15,588 nt of DNA from an uncultured Bacilli bacterium (GTDB lineage Bacteria > Bacillota_I > Bacilli_A > RF39 > UBA660), in NCBI GenBank assembly GCA_934096755.1, contig CAKOMU010000024.1, positions 1 to 15,588 on the forward strand, read 5' to 3'. The notes under the pieces were generated by a model. That model saw nothing but the letters and a program-made list of their open reading frames with translations, was not told the DNA's origin and searched no databases. This document shows, piece after piece, positions 6,428 through 13,817 of the stretch. Position 1 is the first letter of the stretch; every line of letters starts with the position of its first letter. A program made the translations under genes and the position numbers.

Positions 6428-7294
6428 ATGAGATTAAGTGATGAATGGCGAGATTATGAATGCATTGATGCTGGTGATGGAGAAAAATTAGAAAGATGGG
6501 GAGAAATCATTTTAAGAAGACCAGAACCGCAAGCTATGTGGCCTAGAAATGAAAATAAAAAGTGGCATATTACTGATGGTGTTTATTACCGTTTTAAAGA
6601 TGGTGGTGGTCATTGGGAGTTTGCAAAGAAATTACCAGATTTTTGGACTATAAAATATAAAGATTTAACTTTTAAAGTAAGTCCTACTAATTTTAAACAT
6701 ACTGGAATATTTCCAGAACAAGCCACTAATTGGGATTTTATGATGAATAAAATTAAAAATGCGGGACGTGAAGTAAAGGTTTTAAATTTATTTGGTTATT
6801 CTGGGGCGGCTACTGTTGCATGTAGTAAAGCTGGAGCTAGTTTAGTAGTTCATGTTGATGCTGCTAAAGGAGTGGTCCAATGGGCTAAAGAAAATGCAAA
6901 ATTAAGTGGTATTGAAGATAATTATATTAAATTTTTAGTTGATGATTGTTTGAAATTTGTGGAAAGAGAAATTAGAAGAGGAAATAAGTATGATGCAATA
7001 GTAATGGATCCTCCTAGTTATGGAAGAGGTCCTAATGGGGAAGTTTGGAAATTAGAACATAGTTTAGATGGTCTTATTAAAAAGTGTATGGAAATACTTA
7101 GTGATAAACCTTTGTTCTTTTTGATAAATGCTTATACCACTGGTATTTCAAGTCAAGTACTTTATAATATTTTGAAACTTAGTTTAGAAAAAAAGTATGG
7201 TGGAGTAGTTGATTGTGGTGAAATTGGTTTGCCAATTACTACTAATAATTTAGTTCTTCCTTGTGGTATTTATGGTAGATGGCAAGATGATTAA
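6428..7294 (+). CDS. COG1092-type class I SAM-dependent (probable rRNA) methyltransferase
   Basis: This 288-aa Rossmann-fold methyltransferase has a family-specific N-terminus (DAGDGEKLERWG, then RRPEPQAMW, 15-38) and GIFPEQATNWDF (93-104). Motif I is LNLFGYSGAATV (119-130), an acidic residue after strand 2 is at D144, and the catalytic-region motif is DPPSYGRGPNGEVW (194-207). This belongs with the COG1092/RlmI-like group, whose characterised members methylate 23S rRNA cytosine or guanine. The PUA domain of RlmI is not visible, so the substrate cannot be assigned. Its last codons overlap the start of a pseudouridine synthase, supporting an RNA-modification role. A purine-rich AGAGGCGAG ribosome binding site lies just upstream. 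Confidence 0.82.
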   Translation: MRLSDEWRDYECIDAGDGEKLERWGEIILRRPEPQAMWPRNENKKWHITDGVYYRFKDGGGHWEFAKKLPDFWTIKYKDLTFKVSPTNFKHTGIFPEQATNWDFMMNKIKNAGREVKVLNLFGYSGAATVACSKAGASLVVHVDAAKGVVQWAKENAKLSGIEDNYIKFLVDDCLKFVEREIRRGNKYDAIVMDPPSYGRGPNGEVWKLEHSLDGLIKKCMEILSDKPLFFLINAYTTGISSQVLYNILKLSLEKKYGGVVDCGEIGLPITTNNLVLPCGIYGRWQDD

Positions 7295-7952
7295 AATTAT
7301 TTATGAAGATAATCATTTGTTGGTTGTAGAAAAACCTTGTAATATGCTAGTACAAAAAGATGATACTAACGATGAAGATTTGCTATCTTTGTTAAAAAAT
7401 TATTTAAAAAAGAAATATCAAAAACCCGGAAATGTTTATTTAGGTTTAGTCCATAGATTAGATAGACCAGTTGGGGGTGTGATGGTCTTTGCTAAGACGA
7501 GTAAGGCGGCCAGTAGACTTAGTGATATGATTAGAACTCATGATTTTACAAAAGTCTATTATGCAGTGGTAGTTGGTAGGATGGATCCTAAAGACGTTTG
7601 GGAAGATTATTTGTTAAAATTAGATAATAATAAAACTGTAATAGATCCATCTGGTAAATATTCTAAATTAGATTATGAATTGTTGGAATATAAGAATGGT
7701 CTTAGCTTGGTCAAAATAAACTTACATACTGGTAGATCTCATCAAATTAGAGTGCAGTTTTCATCGAGAAATCATCCTTTATGGGGAGATCAAAAATATA
7801 ATGCTACAGCGGTTAAAAGAGAGCAAATTGCTCTTTGGGCAGTAAGCCTTAGTTTTAAACATCCTGTTACTAAAGAAATTATGAATTTTAAAAGTATGCC
7901 TAATGTAAATCTTAAGCCTTGGTGTAATTTTGCAAAAAACTATTATGAATAA
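7287..7952 (+). CDS. RluA-family RNA pseudouridine synthase
   Basis: This 221-aa enzyme is of the RluA family, which isomerises uridine to pseudouridine in rRNA or tRNA. The N-terminal IIYEDNHLLVVEKPCNMLVQ is the usual opening. The catalytic block is GLVHRLDRPVGGVMVFAK (53-70) with Asp59, and the family motif LHTGRSHQIRVQF is followed by HPLWGDQKY. There is no S4 domain. I chose ATG 7287, which starts right at the family N-terminus and overlaps the methyltransferase stop by 8 bases. An in-frame GTG at 7263 and ATG at 7272 would add a few residues without family support. The target position is not determinable from sequence. Confidence 0.88.
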   Translation: MIKIIYEDNHLLVVEKPCNMLVQKDDTNDEDLLSLLKNYLKKKYQKPGNVYLGLVHRLDRPVGGVMVFAKTSKAASRLSDMIRTHDFTKVYYAVVVGRMDPKDVWEDYLLKLDNNKTVIDPSGKYSKLDYELLEYKNGLSLVKINLHTGRSHQIRVQFSSRNHPLWGDQKYNATAVKREQIALWAVSLSFKHPVTKEIMNFKSMPNVNLKPWCNFAKNYYE

Positions 7953-7989
7953 TGGCGATTTATTTGTAAATTATGTGCAAATTTATTAA

Positions 7990-8280
7990 AATGAAAGAGA
8001 AAAAGCACATGCGATTAGAGTTAGTAAGTTGCGTTAAAAGGTGGCTAAAGAAAATAAAAATTTAGCACAAATAATCGGTTTATTACATGATGAAAGTAAA
8101 TTTAGAGATAAAGATGAAAGTTTAATTATTATTAATATGATAAAATAAGATTAAATCTTAGATTTATTTTCTTTAAATAATCAGGAAAAATGAATTGATG
8201 GATGATGTTTATAGAAGTCTTGGGAAAAAAATATTATTAAACCATATTATGAATATTTGAAAAAGATTATCTTAAAGTGG
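7990..8280 (+). pseudogene. Decayed HD-domain phosphohydrolase
   Basis: The 377-base gap 7953-8329 has no intact gene. In the frame of 8041 it reads KAHAIRVSKLR (8002-8034), an in-frame TAA at 8035-8037, then KVAKENKNLAQIIGLLHDES (8038-8097) and KFRDKDES, stopping at 8146-8148. This is the HD-family pattern H-x-x-RV-x-x-L ... A-x-IIGLLHD, with the metal-binding His-Asp at 8086-8091. Further down, 8230-8280 reads NIIKPYYEYLKKIILKW before a stop and may be the remnant of its C-terminus. No start codon, several stops and short length indicate decay. HD hydrolases of this type cleave phosphate monoesters or nucleotides; the original substrate is unknown. Confidence 0.55.
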
Positions 8281-8282
8281 TA

Positions 8283-8311
8283 GATATAATATTTTTTTTG
8301 ATATAATATTT
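8283..8311 (+). repeat. Tandem 12-base AT-rich repeat containing two TATAAT hexamers
   Basis: GATATAATATTT occurs at 8283-8294 and again at 8300-8311, 17 bases apart start to start. Each copy contains TATAAT (8285-8290 and 8302-8307). The pair lies 19-47 bases before the cysteine desulfurase ATG and probably includes its -10 element. I find no well-spaced -35 hexamer for either copy. Confidence 0.4.
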
Positions 8312-8329
8312 GAGAAATGAAGTGATTTT

Positions 8330-9463
8330 ATGGTTTATTTAGATTATGCTGCGAGTACTCCGGTTGAAAAAGAAGTTTTAGATACTTTTTGTGAAGTAGT
8401 AAAGAATTATTATGGAAATCCAAATTCAATGCATGATATGGGATTGAAATCTTTAAAAAAGATACAAGATAGTACGAAAATATGTGCTAAATATTTAGGG
8501 GTAAAAGAAGAAGAAATTATTTATACTAGTGGGGCGACTGAAAGCAACAATTTAGTTGTTAAAGGTGTTTGTGGTAGATATAAAAATAGAGGTAAACATA
8601 TTTTAATTAGTGCTTTGGAACATAATTCTATTGTTTCTGCTGCTACTAAAATGATTGAACAAGGTTTTGAAGTAGAAATAATTCCAGTGACAAAAGAAGG
8701 TATAGTGGATATTAATGCTTTAAAAAAAATGATACGAGAAGATACAATATTAGTTAGTGTATGTTATGTTGATAGTGAACTTGGGTTAAAACAACCGATT
8801 AGAGATATTGCTAAATTGTTAAAGAATTATCCACATTGTTGTTTTCATACTGATGCTTCACAAGCCGTTGGGAAAATAGTGGTAGATTTTAATGGAGTTG
8901 ATTTAGCCACTATTACTCCACATAAATTTTATGGTCTACAAGGTATTGGAATTTTAATTCGTAAAGAAAACATTAGTTTAGTTCCACAATTGGATGGAGG
9001 AAAATCGTTAACAGTGTATCGCAGTGGGACTCCAGAGACAGCACTGATTGTTTCGTGTGCAAAAGCCTTAGAAATTGCTGATTGTAATTTAGAAACTAGA
9101 TATGATTATGTGAAAACGTTGTATGATGAAATAATAGAATGTTTTCAAAAATATGATGGAGTTTATGTGAATAATACGAAAAATTCAATTCCGTTTACTA
9201 TAAATTTTAGTTTAAAAAATGTAAAATCTACAGTGTTAGCAGAAAAATTTAATGAAAAAGGTATATATTTATCTACTAAAACTAGTTGTTGTCCAGTCAT
9301 TAGTCCTTCCAAGTTGGTTTATGCTGTTACACAAGATAAACAAAAAGCAGCTTCTTCTGTGCGTGTTAGTTTATCTCATTTGACGACAAAAGAAGAAATA
9401 AACCTATTTGTCCAGACATTTAAAGGTATTTATGAGGAGGTGGGGTTAAATGGAAAAATATAA
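8330..9463 (+). CDS. Cysteine desulfurase (NifS/IscS-type)
   Basis: This is a PLP-dependent cysteine desulfurase (377 aa) that releases sulfur from cysteine as an enzyme persulfide for Fe-S cluster or tRNA thiolation. Visible signatures are VYLDYAASTP (2-11), TSGATESNNL (66-75), LEHNS with His98, FHTDASQAVGK with Asp175, and TPHKFYG with PLP-lysine Lys199. The mobile active-site loop STKTSCC puts the persulfide cysteine at C320 or C321. The usual GGGQE-x-x-x-RSGT block is altered to GGKSLTVYRSGT. The ATG at 8330 has only a weak purine-rich site (AAGTGA). The stop overlaps the PP-loop thiolase start by 14 bases, so the sulfur is probably handed to that partner. Ordinary iscS cannot be distinguished from a dedicated tRNA-thiolation desulfurase. 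Confidence 0.88.
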   Translation: MVYLDYAASTPVEKEVLDTFCEVVKNYYGNPNSMHDMGLKSLKKIQDSTKICAKYLGVKEEEIIYTSGATESNNLVVKGVCGRYKNRGKHILISALEHNSIVSAATKMIEQGFEVEIIPVTKEGIVDINALKKMIREDTILVSVCYVDSELGLKQPIRDIAKLLKNYPHCCFHTDASQAVGKIVVDFNGVDLATITPHKFYGLQGIGILIRKENISLVPQLDGGKSLTVYRSGTPETALIVSCAKALEIADCNLETRYDYVKTLYDEIIECFQKYDGVYVNNTKNSIPFTINFSLKNVKSTVLAEKFNEKGIYLSTKTSCCPVISPSKLVYAVTQDKQKAASSVRVSLSHLTTKEEINLFVQTFKGIYEEVGLNGKI

Positions 9464-10271
9464 AGAAATTGAAAGAACAATAATAAAAAAATATCGTAAA
9501 GAAATTTGGAGTCGTTTTGTTAAAGCTGTGATTGATTATGAATTAATAAAAGAAAATGATAAAGTTATGGTTTGTATATCAGGAGGAAAGGATTCGTTTT
9601 TATTAGCAAAGTGTATGCAAGAGTTGCAAAGACATGGTAAAGTACCGTTTGAAGCTAAGTATGTGGTAATGGATCCAGGCTATAATGATTATAATCGGGA
9701 TTATATTATTGATAATGCTAAAATGTTAGATGTACCTATTGAGATGTTTAAAAGTGATATCTTTGATGTTGTAGCCTCAGTTGATTCAAAAAGTCCATGT
9801 TATCTTTGTGCTAAAATGCGTCGAGGATATTTATATAATAAGGCTAAGGAACTCGGTTGTAACAAGATTGCTTTAGGTCATCATTTTGATGATGTAATTG
9901 AAACTACTATGTTATCTATGTTTTATGGTGCAGAGATAAAAACGATGATGCCTAAATTGCATAGTGACAATTATGAAGGATTAGAACTCATAAGACCTTT
10001 ATATTTAGTTAAAGAAAGTGATATTATTTCTTGGCGTAATCATAATGAATTAACATTTATTAATTGTGCATGTCGTTTTACAGAAGGTTGTAGTTTGATT
10101 AATGATGGTACTAGTAAAAGAAAAGAAATGAAAGAGTTAATTAAAAAGTTGCGAAAAGAAAATAAAGAAATTGATTATAATATATTTAAGGCTTTAGATA
10201 ATGTAAATTTAAATTGTGTTTTAGGGACTAAAAAAGACGGACAATATCAATCATTTTTGGAAAAATATTAG
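9450..10271 (+). CDS. TtcA-family PP-loop tRNA thiolation enzyme
   Basis: This 273-aa adenine-nucleotide alpha-hydrolase carries the PP-loop SGGKDS (44-49), CYLC (C117, C120), GHHFDDVIETT (143-153) and a later Cys cluster (C206, C208, C214). PP-loop plus CXXC plus a downstream Cys is the pattern of TtcA/TtuA-like enzymes, in which the cysteines hold an Fe-S cluster and the PP-loop adenylates the tRNA base before sulfur insertion. Escherichia coli TtcA makes 2-thiocytidine at tRNA position 32. Whether this Gram-positive relative acts at C32 or elsewhere is inference. The overlap with the desulfurase gene (AGGAGG at 9435-9440, about 9 bases before the ATG) points to a two-gene thiolation module. 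No terminator follows; the next promoter starts 3 bases after its stop. Confidence 0.82.
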   Translation: MEKYKEIERTIIKKYRKEIWSRFVKAVIDYELIKENDKVMVCISGGKDSFLLAKCMQELQRHGKVPFEAKYVVMDPGYNDYNRDYIIDNAKMLDVPIEMFKSDIFDVVASVDSKSPCYLCAKMRRGYLYNKAKELGCNKIALGHHFDDVIETTMLSMFYGAEIKTMMPKLHSDNYEGLELIRPLYLVKESDIISWRNHNELTFINCACRFTEGCSLINDGTSKRKEMKELIKKLRKENKEIDYNIFKALDNVNLNCVLGTKKDGQYQSFLEKY

Positions 10272-10273
10272 TA

Positions 10274-10301
10274 TTGACAATTAATAAACATTTAGTATAA
10301 T
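10274..10301 (+). promoter_or_regulatory. Consensus promoter of sigma paralogue 1
   Basis: TTGACA (10274-10279), a 16-base spacer and TATAAT (10296-10301) match both consensus hexamers exactly. The ribosome binding site AAAGGGGG follows at 10313-10320, 8 bases before the ATG. Because the upstream genes have no terminator, read-through may also reach this gene. Confidence 0.8.
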
Positions 10302-10328
10302 AAAAAGCGTTTAAAGGGGGAAAAGATT

Positions 10329-11408
10329 ATGGCTAAAAATTTATTAACTATTGAAGAAGAGAAAAAGTATGGTAAAGATTTACAATTGGTTCATTCTAGT
10401 TCTTTAGTTTATTTTGAACAACGTAGACCAATGTTAAATTTAAAAAAAATTTTTAGTATTTTAGCTAATTATGATTATGATGAAAAATTATTACTAGAGT
10501 TAAGTAAATTAAATTCATTGTTAGATATTCATGGTAATAAAATATTAACTCGATATATAGAATTAGCAAAAGAACAACTTTGTTTTTTGAAATCTAAAAG
10601 TAAAAATGAAAATTTGATGAATAAAGAAGACTTTTATAATCAATTAAATACATTGAAAACATATTTAAATGCTCGCGATATATTTTTCAAGTCAAATCTT
10701 AATTTAGTTTGGAATGTTGCTAATAAAAAAATGCAAAATAATAATAATCTTGATATAGAAGAATTATATGCTGATGGATGTATTGGTTTATTAGAAGCTA
10801 TTAATTATTTTGATGTTAAAAGAGAAGTGAAGTTTTCCACATATGCTGTTCATTGGATGAATAAAACGATGGATAGAGAAAGTAGAAAAAAAGCTTACGC
10901 TGTGTATTTTCCAGAATTTATTATCTATCGTTTTAGTCATATGAAGAATAAAATAACAAGAGAAGAAGAAAAACTGGGCAGAGAATTATCTAGTAATGAA
11001 ATTATGCGATTATTTGATATTTCGTATGATGATTACTTTTATTATCTTAATTGGTTACAAACTTCTTTATACTTAGATCAACCAGTTCAGGATGATACAG
11101 ATATGACATTGCAAGATATGTTTATGATAGATAACTGTCATTTGGAAAAAGTAGTAATGAATAAGTTGGCTCATGATGATATTGAGAAATTAATTAGTAC
11201 GTTAAGTGAAAAGGAACAATTTATAATCAAAAATAGAATTGGGATGAATGATAATCAAGAAATAATAACTTTGAAAAATTTAGGAGAAATGTTAAATCAC
11301 GGAGCACCTTACATTTTAGGGCTTGAACAAAAAATTGTAGATAAATTAAGAAAAGAAGTTTTAAAGAAAAATAAATATGGAGATTTAAGATTATATTTAA
11401 TAAAATAA
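10329..11408 (+). CDS. Sigma-70 paralogue 1, divergent DNA-recognition residues
   Basis: This 359-aa sigma-70-like protein starts inside region 1.2 (LLTIEEEKKYGKDL), lacking the YMEEIKNYP half seen in paralogues 3 and 4. A shared extra segment follows at about 36-110. Region 2 (about 113-187) includes LDIEELYADGCIGLLEAI and KFSTYAVHWMNKTMDR, region 3 spans about 195-250 and region 4 about 285-345. Against RpoD, the region 2.4 block TWWIRQAIT reads VHWMNKTMD, so the first Trp of the pair and the Gln used for -10 contacts are changed. The -35 helix TRERIRQIE reads GAPYILGLE, losing every contact residue, and Asn of EGN in region 2.2 is Cys. The core sigma fold appears intact but promoter specificity should be altered or lost. 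The gene is monocistronic, with its own promoter and terminator. Confidence 0.8.
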   Translation: MAKNLLTIEEEKKYGKDLQLVHSSSLVYFEQRRPMLNLKKIFSILANYDYDEKLLLELSKLNSLLDIHGNKILTRYIELAKEQLCFLKSKSKNENLMNKEDFYNQLNTLKTYLNARDIFFKSNLNLVWNVANKKMQNNNNLDIEELYADGCIGLLEAINYFDVKREVKFSTYAVHWMNKTMDRESRKKAYAVYFPEFIIYRFSHMKNKITREEEKLGRELSSNEIMRLFDISYDDYFYYLNWLQTSLYLDQPVQDDTDMTLQDMFMIDNCHLEKVVMNKLAHDDIEKLISTLSEKEQFIIKNRIGMNDNQEIITLKNLGEMLNHGAPYILGLEQKIVDKLRKEVLKKNKYGDLRLYLIK

Positions 11409-11438
11409 ACAGACTATTTATGAATGGTTTGTTTTTTT
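11407..11438 (+). terminator. Intrinsic terminator after sigma paralogue 1
   Basis: AAACAGACTAT (11407-11417) pairs with ATGGTTTGTTT (11424-11434), 11 pairs including two G-U, around a 6-base loop and followed by T residues. It overlaps the stop codon and separates paralogue 1 from the promoter of paralogue 2. Confidence 0.7.
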
Positions 11439-11448
11439 ATGATGAAAT

Positions 11449-11476
11449 TTGACAAAATTAAAAATTTTGTTATAAT
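11449..11476 (+). promoter_or_regulatory. Consensus promoter of the sigma paralogue 2-3-4 operon, with a spacer palindrome
   Basis: TTGACA (11449-11454), a 16-base spacer and TATAAT (11471-11476) repeat the design of the paralogue 1 promoter. A perfect inverted repeat, CAAAATT-AAA-AATTTTG (11453-11469), fills the spacer and touches the -35 hexamer, so it is a candidate operator. An AAGGGGGAA ribosome binding site precedes the ATG at 11506. Confidence 0.78.
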
Positions 11477-11505
11477 AAGTAACTAATCAAAGGGGGAATT
11501 AAGGT

Positions 11506-12627
11506 ATGTATAGTGAAAAGCTAGGTTGTACGAGAAACGTTTATTATGCAGAAGTGGAAAATTATAAGTTATTAACTGATGCAGAAGAAAAAGAATTATT
11601 GAAAAAAGTAAAAAGGTTAAAGAAAAGTGATTTGCTTTATTATAATATGGATATTCCGCAATTGGATTTAAGTAAAGTATTTGCTATTTTGACATGTTAT
11701 GAATATGATGAACAGTTAGTAAAAATGATTGATAAATTAGTGCCTTTATTAGATTTAAAACATCAAGAACTTTGGCAAAAATATAAAGTTCGTGCAGGTG
11801 AAATGAAAAAATTTCCAAAAGTAAGTGAGAAGCAAATTGATGTAGATGACAAAAAGCAATTAGTTGAAAAGTTAAATTCTTTAAATGAGTATATTAGGAT
11901 TAGGGATCAAGTTGTAAATGCTAATTTGCGTTTAGTTTTGTCTGTTGCTAATAAATATAAAAAAGCAAGTGATTCTTTTGATGATTTAGTAGCTGATGGA
12001 AATGTGGGGTTAGCAATAGCTGTTAATAAGTTTGATATCGATAAAGGAACTAAATTTTCCACATATGCTACTTATTGGATTACTCAAACAATCATGAGAA
12101 GTATTTATGCTAATAAATCAAGATTTGATGTTCCAGAATATTTTTCTAGGATGGTGATTTTGTTAACTAAAGCGATTAATGAAGAAGAAAATAAACTAGG
12201 AAGAAAAATGACTGGTAAAGAAATAATGCATAAATTCAATATGTCTTACGAAAATTACACCAATTATTTAAGAGTTGTACAACCGATTGCTTCAACAGAA
12301 CAACCAGTTGGTGAAGAAGATGATTGTACTTTAGGAGATTTCATTGTTGATGAAAATTATTCTCTTGAAGATCATGTAATAGATAATATGATGAAACAAG
12401 ATGTTCAATCGTTATTAGATATTTTGAGTGAGAAAGAAAAAATGATTATTAAATTAAGATTTGGTCTTAATGATGATATGAAAGAAATGACTTTACGTGA
12501 AATAGGGGAAGTTGTAAATTTAACTGGAAGTAGAGTAGGACAAATAGAGGAAAAAATATTGTTGAAATTACGTAAAGAATCAAGAAAAAATAATAGAAAT
12601 GAAGAGTTAAGATTGTACTTAAGATAA
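11506..12627 (+). CDS. Sigma-70 paralogue 2, partly divergent recognition residues
   Basis: This 373-aa sigma-70-like protein has a region 1.2-like start (YYAEVENYKLLTDAEEKELL, about 13-32) and the array-specific insert (about 45-125, with LDLSKVFAILTCYEYDEQL). Region 2 (about 130-202) contains DDLVADGNVGLAIAVNKFD and KFSTYATYWITQTIMRSI. Region 3 and a well-kept 3.2 finger (EQPVGEEDDCTLGDFI, 265-280) precede region 4 (about 303-357). Compared with RpoD, the first Trp of region 2.4 is Tyr and the Arg before the conserved Gln is Thr, while the Gln is kept. In the -35 helix, TRERIRQIE reads TGSRVGQIE, losing three of the basic or acidic contact residues. It is intermediate between paralogue 1 and the canonical-looking 3 and 4. 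It heads a three-gene operon. Confidence 0.85.
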   Translation: MYSEKLGCTRNVYYAEVENYKLLTDAEEKELLKKVKRLKKSDLLYYNMDIPQLDLSKVFAILTCYEYDEQLVKMIDKLVPLLDLKHQELWQKYKVRAGEMKKFPKVSEKQIDVDDKKQLVEKLNSLNEYIRIRDQVVNANLRLVLSVANKYKKASDSFDDLVADGNVGLAIAVNKFDIDKGTKFSTYATYWITQTIMRSIYANKSRFDVPEYFSRMVILLTKAINEEENKLGRKMTGKEIMHKFNMSYENYTNYLRVVQPIASTEQPVGEEDDCTLGDFIVDENYSLEDHVIDNMMKQDVQSLLDILSEKEKMIIKLRFGLNDDMKEMTLREIGEVVNLTGSRVGQIEEKILLKLRKESRKNNRNEELRLYLR

Positions 12628-12648
12628 TCTTAATAAATGGAGGTTTGT

Positions 12649-13800
12649 ATGGAAAAAGCACAATTTTATAATGATATATCTGTTGATCAATATATGGAAG
12701 AAATTAAGAATTATCCATTATTAACAACAGAAGAACAAAAGAAATATGGCAAGGATTTAAAAAAAATTAATGATGTTTCTTTTTTGTACTTTGATAAATA
12801 TATGGTAAAAGTTAACTTTGAAAAATTATTTGGGGCATTAGCTTTAGAAAATATTAATGAAGATATTTTAAATAAGTTAAAAGTTATTAGTAAATTATTA
12901 AATGTTAATGATAAACAAACATTAGAAAAGTATTGTGAATTGGTAAAAAATAAACAACAATTTTTAAATATTCAAGAGATTAAAGTGATGTTAAAAGCAA
13001 AAGATGTAAATGAATATAAAATGGATATTAGTAGAGAATTAGATTTAGCTAATGATTATTTAGTAGCTCGTAAAACGATGATTGAATCTAATTTGAGACT
13101 AGTAGTAAAAGAAGCTAAAGAAGCATTTTATCAAAAAAATAACACCATGGATATTATTGAAGAAGGAAATATTGGTCTGCTTATTGCTGTTAACAAGTTT
13201 GATGTCGATTTAGACAATCGTTTTTCTACTTATGCTATTTGGTGGATTAGACAAGCAATTAGAAGAGAATACTATAGAACAATGACTTCTTTTGGTGTAA
13301 GTGAAAGACATATTTCAATGGCTTTAAAAATAAGAAAAGAAGTAGAAAAAAATAAAGTTACAACTGGTAAAACAATGTCTTTTGAAGAAATAGCTGAAAA
13401 ATTTAATATTTCTTATGATGATATTGTAATGTATACAAATATGATAGGTACACCATTTTCTATTGATCAACCATTAGAAGGGTACGATCAAGAATTAACT
13501 GTTAGGGATATTATAGCAGATGAAAATATTGATATAGATAATCAAGTGCTTAATACGGCTTTAAGAGATGAAGTAGATGAATTATTGAGCAATTTAAATG
13601 ACCGTGAAAGATTTGTTGTCGAAAATCGTTATGGTATTAATAAACAACATAAATGTTATACTTTGGAAGATATTGGTAAAGTGTTAAATGTAACAAGAGA
13701 AAGAATACGACAAATAGAAAGAAAAGCCATGGCAAAAATTAGAGTTTATATTAATAGAGAAGAGAAATATCAGGATTTAAAATTGTATTTAAAGAAATAG
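12649..13800 (+). CDS. Sigma-70 paralogue 3, near-canonical RpoD-like
   Basis: This 383-aa sigma-70 protein lacks region 1.1. Region 1.2 is complete (VDQYMEEIKNYPLLTTEEQK, 12-31). The array insert spans about 48-135 (VNFEKLFGALALENINEDIL). Region 2 includes DIIEEGNIGLLIAVNKFD and RFSTYAIWWIRQAIRREY, with the Trp pair and Gln retained but the following Thr of RpoD replaced by Arg. The 3.2 finger is DQPLEGYDQELTVRDII, and region 4 carries a textbook TRERIRQIERKAM helix (349-361). I chose ATG 12649, because GGAGG at 12639-12643 is its ribosome binding site; an in-frame ATG at 12637 overlaps that site. It lies 21 bases after the paralogue 2 stop. It should recognise TTGACA-like -35 elements. Confidence 0.88.
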   Translation: MEKAQFYNDISVDQYMEEIKNYPLLTTEEQKKYGKDLKKINDVSFLYFDKYMVKVNFEKLFGALALENINEDILNKLKVISKLLNVNDKQTLEKYCELVKNKQQFLNIQEIKVMLKAKDVNEYKMDISRELDLANDYLVARKTMIESNLRLVVKEAKEAFYQKNNTMDIIEEGNIGLLIAVNKFDVDLDNRFSTYAIWWIRQAIRREYYRTMTSFGVSERHISMALKIRKEVEKNKVTTGKTMSFEEIAEKFNISYDDIVMYTNMIGTPFSIDQPLEGYDQELTVRDIIADENIDIDNQVLNTALRDEVDELLSNLNDRERFVVENRYGINKQHKCYTLEDIGKVLNVTRERIRQIERKAMAKIRVYINREEKYQDLKLYLKK

Positions 13801-13817
13801 ATCTTTAGGAGGGAAAT

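Noticed and set aside
7263..7286. Upstream GTG/ATG starts for the pseudouridine synthase
   Set aside because: They extend into the methyltransferase gene without family-conserved residues; ATG 7287 begins at the usual N-terminus.
7966..7990. Possible terminator after the pseudouridine synthase (ATTTG ... CAAAT)
   Set aside because: The stem is only 5 pairs with a long loop and no T tract.
8146..8160. Palindrome TAAGATT-A-AATCTTA as a terminator or operator
   Set aside because: As a hairpin it has only about 5 A/T-rich pairs and no T run; it lies in decayed sequence and could be chance.
12467..12661. Minus-strand open frame across the paralogue 2-3 junction
   Set aside because: Antisense reading of AT-rich coding DNA with no promoter or motif. 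The same reasoning applies to the minus-strand frame at 14271-14483.
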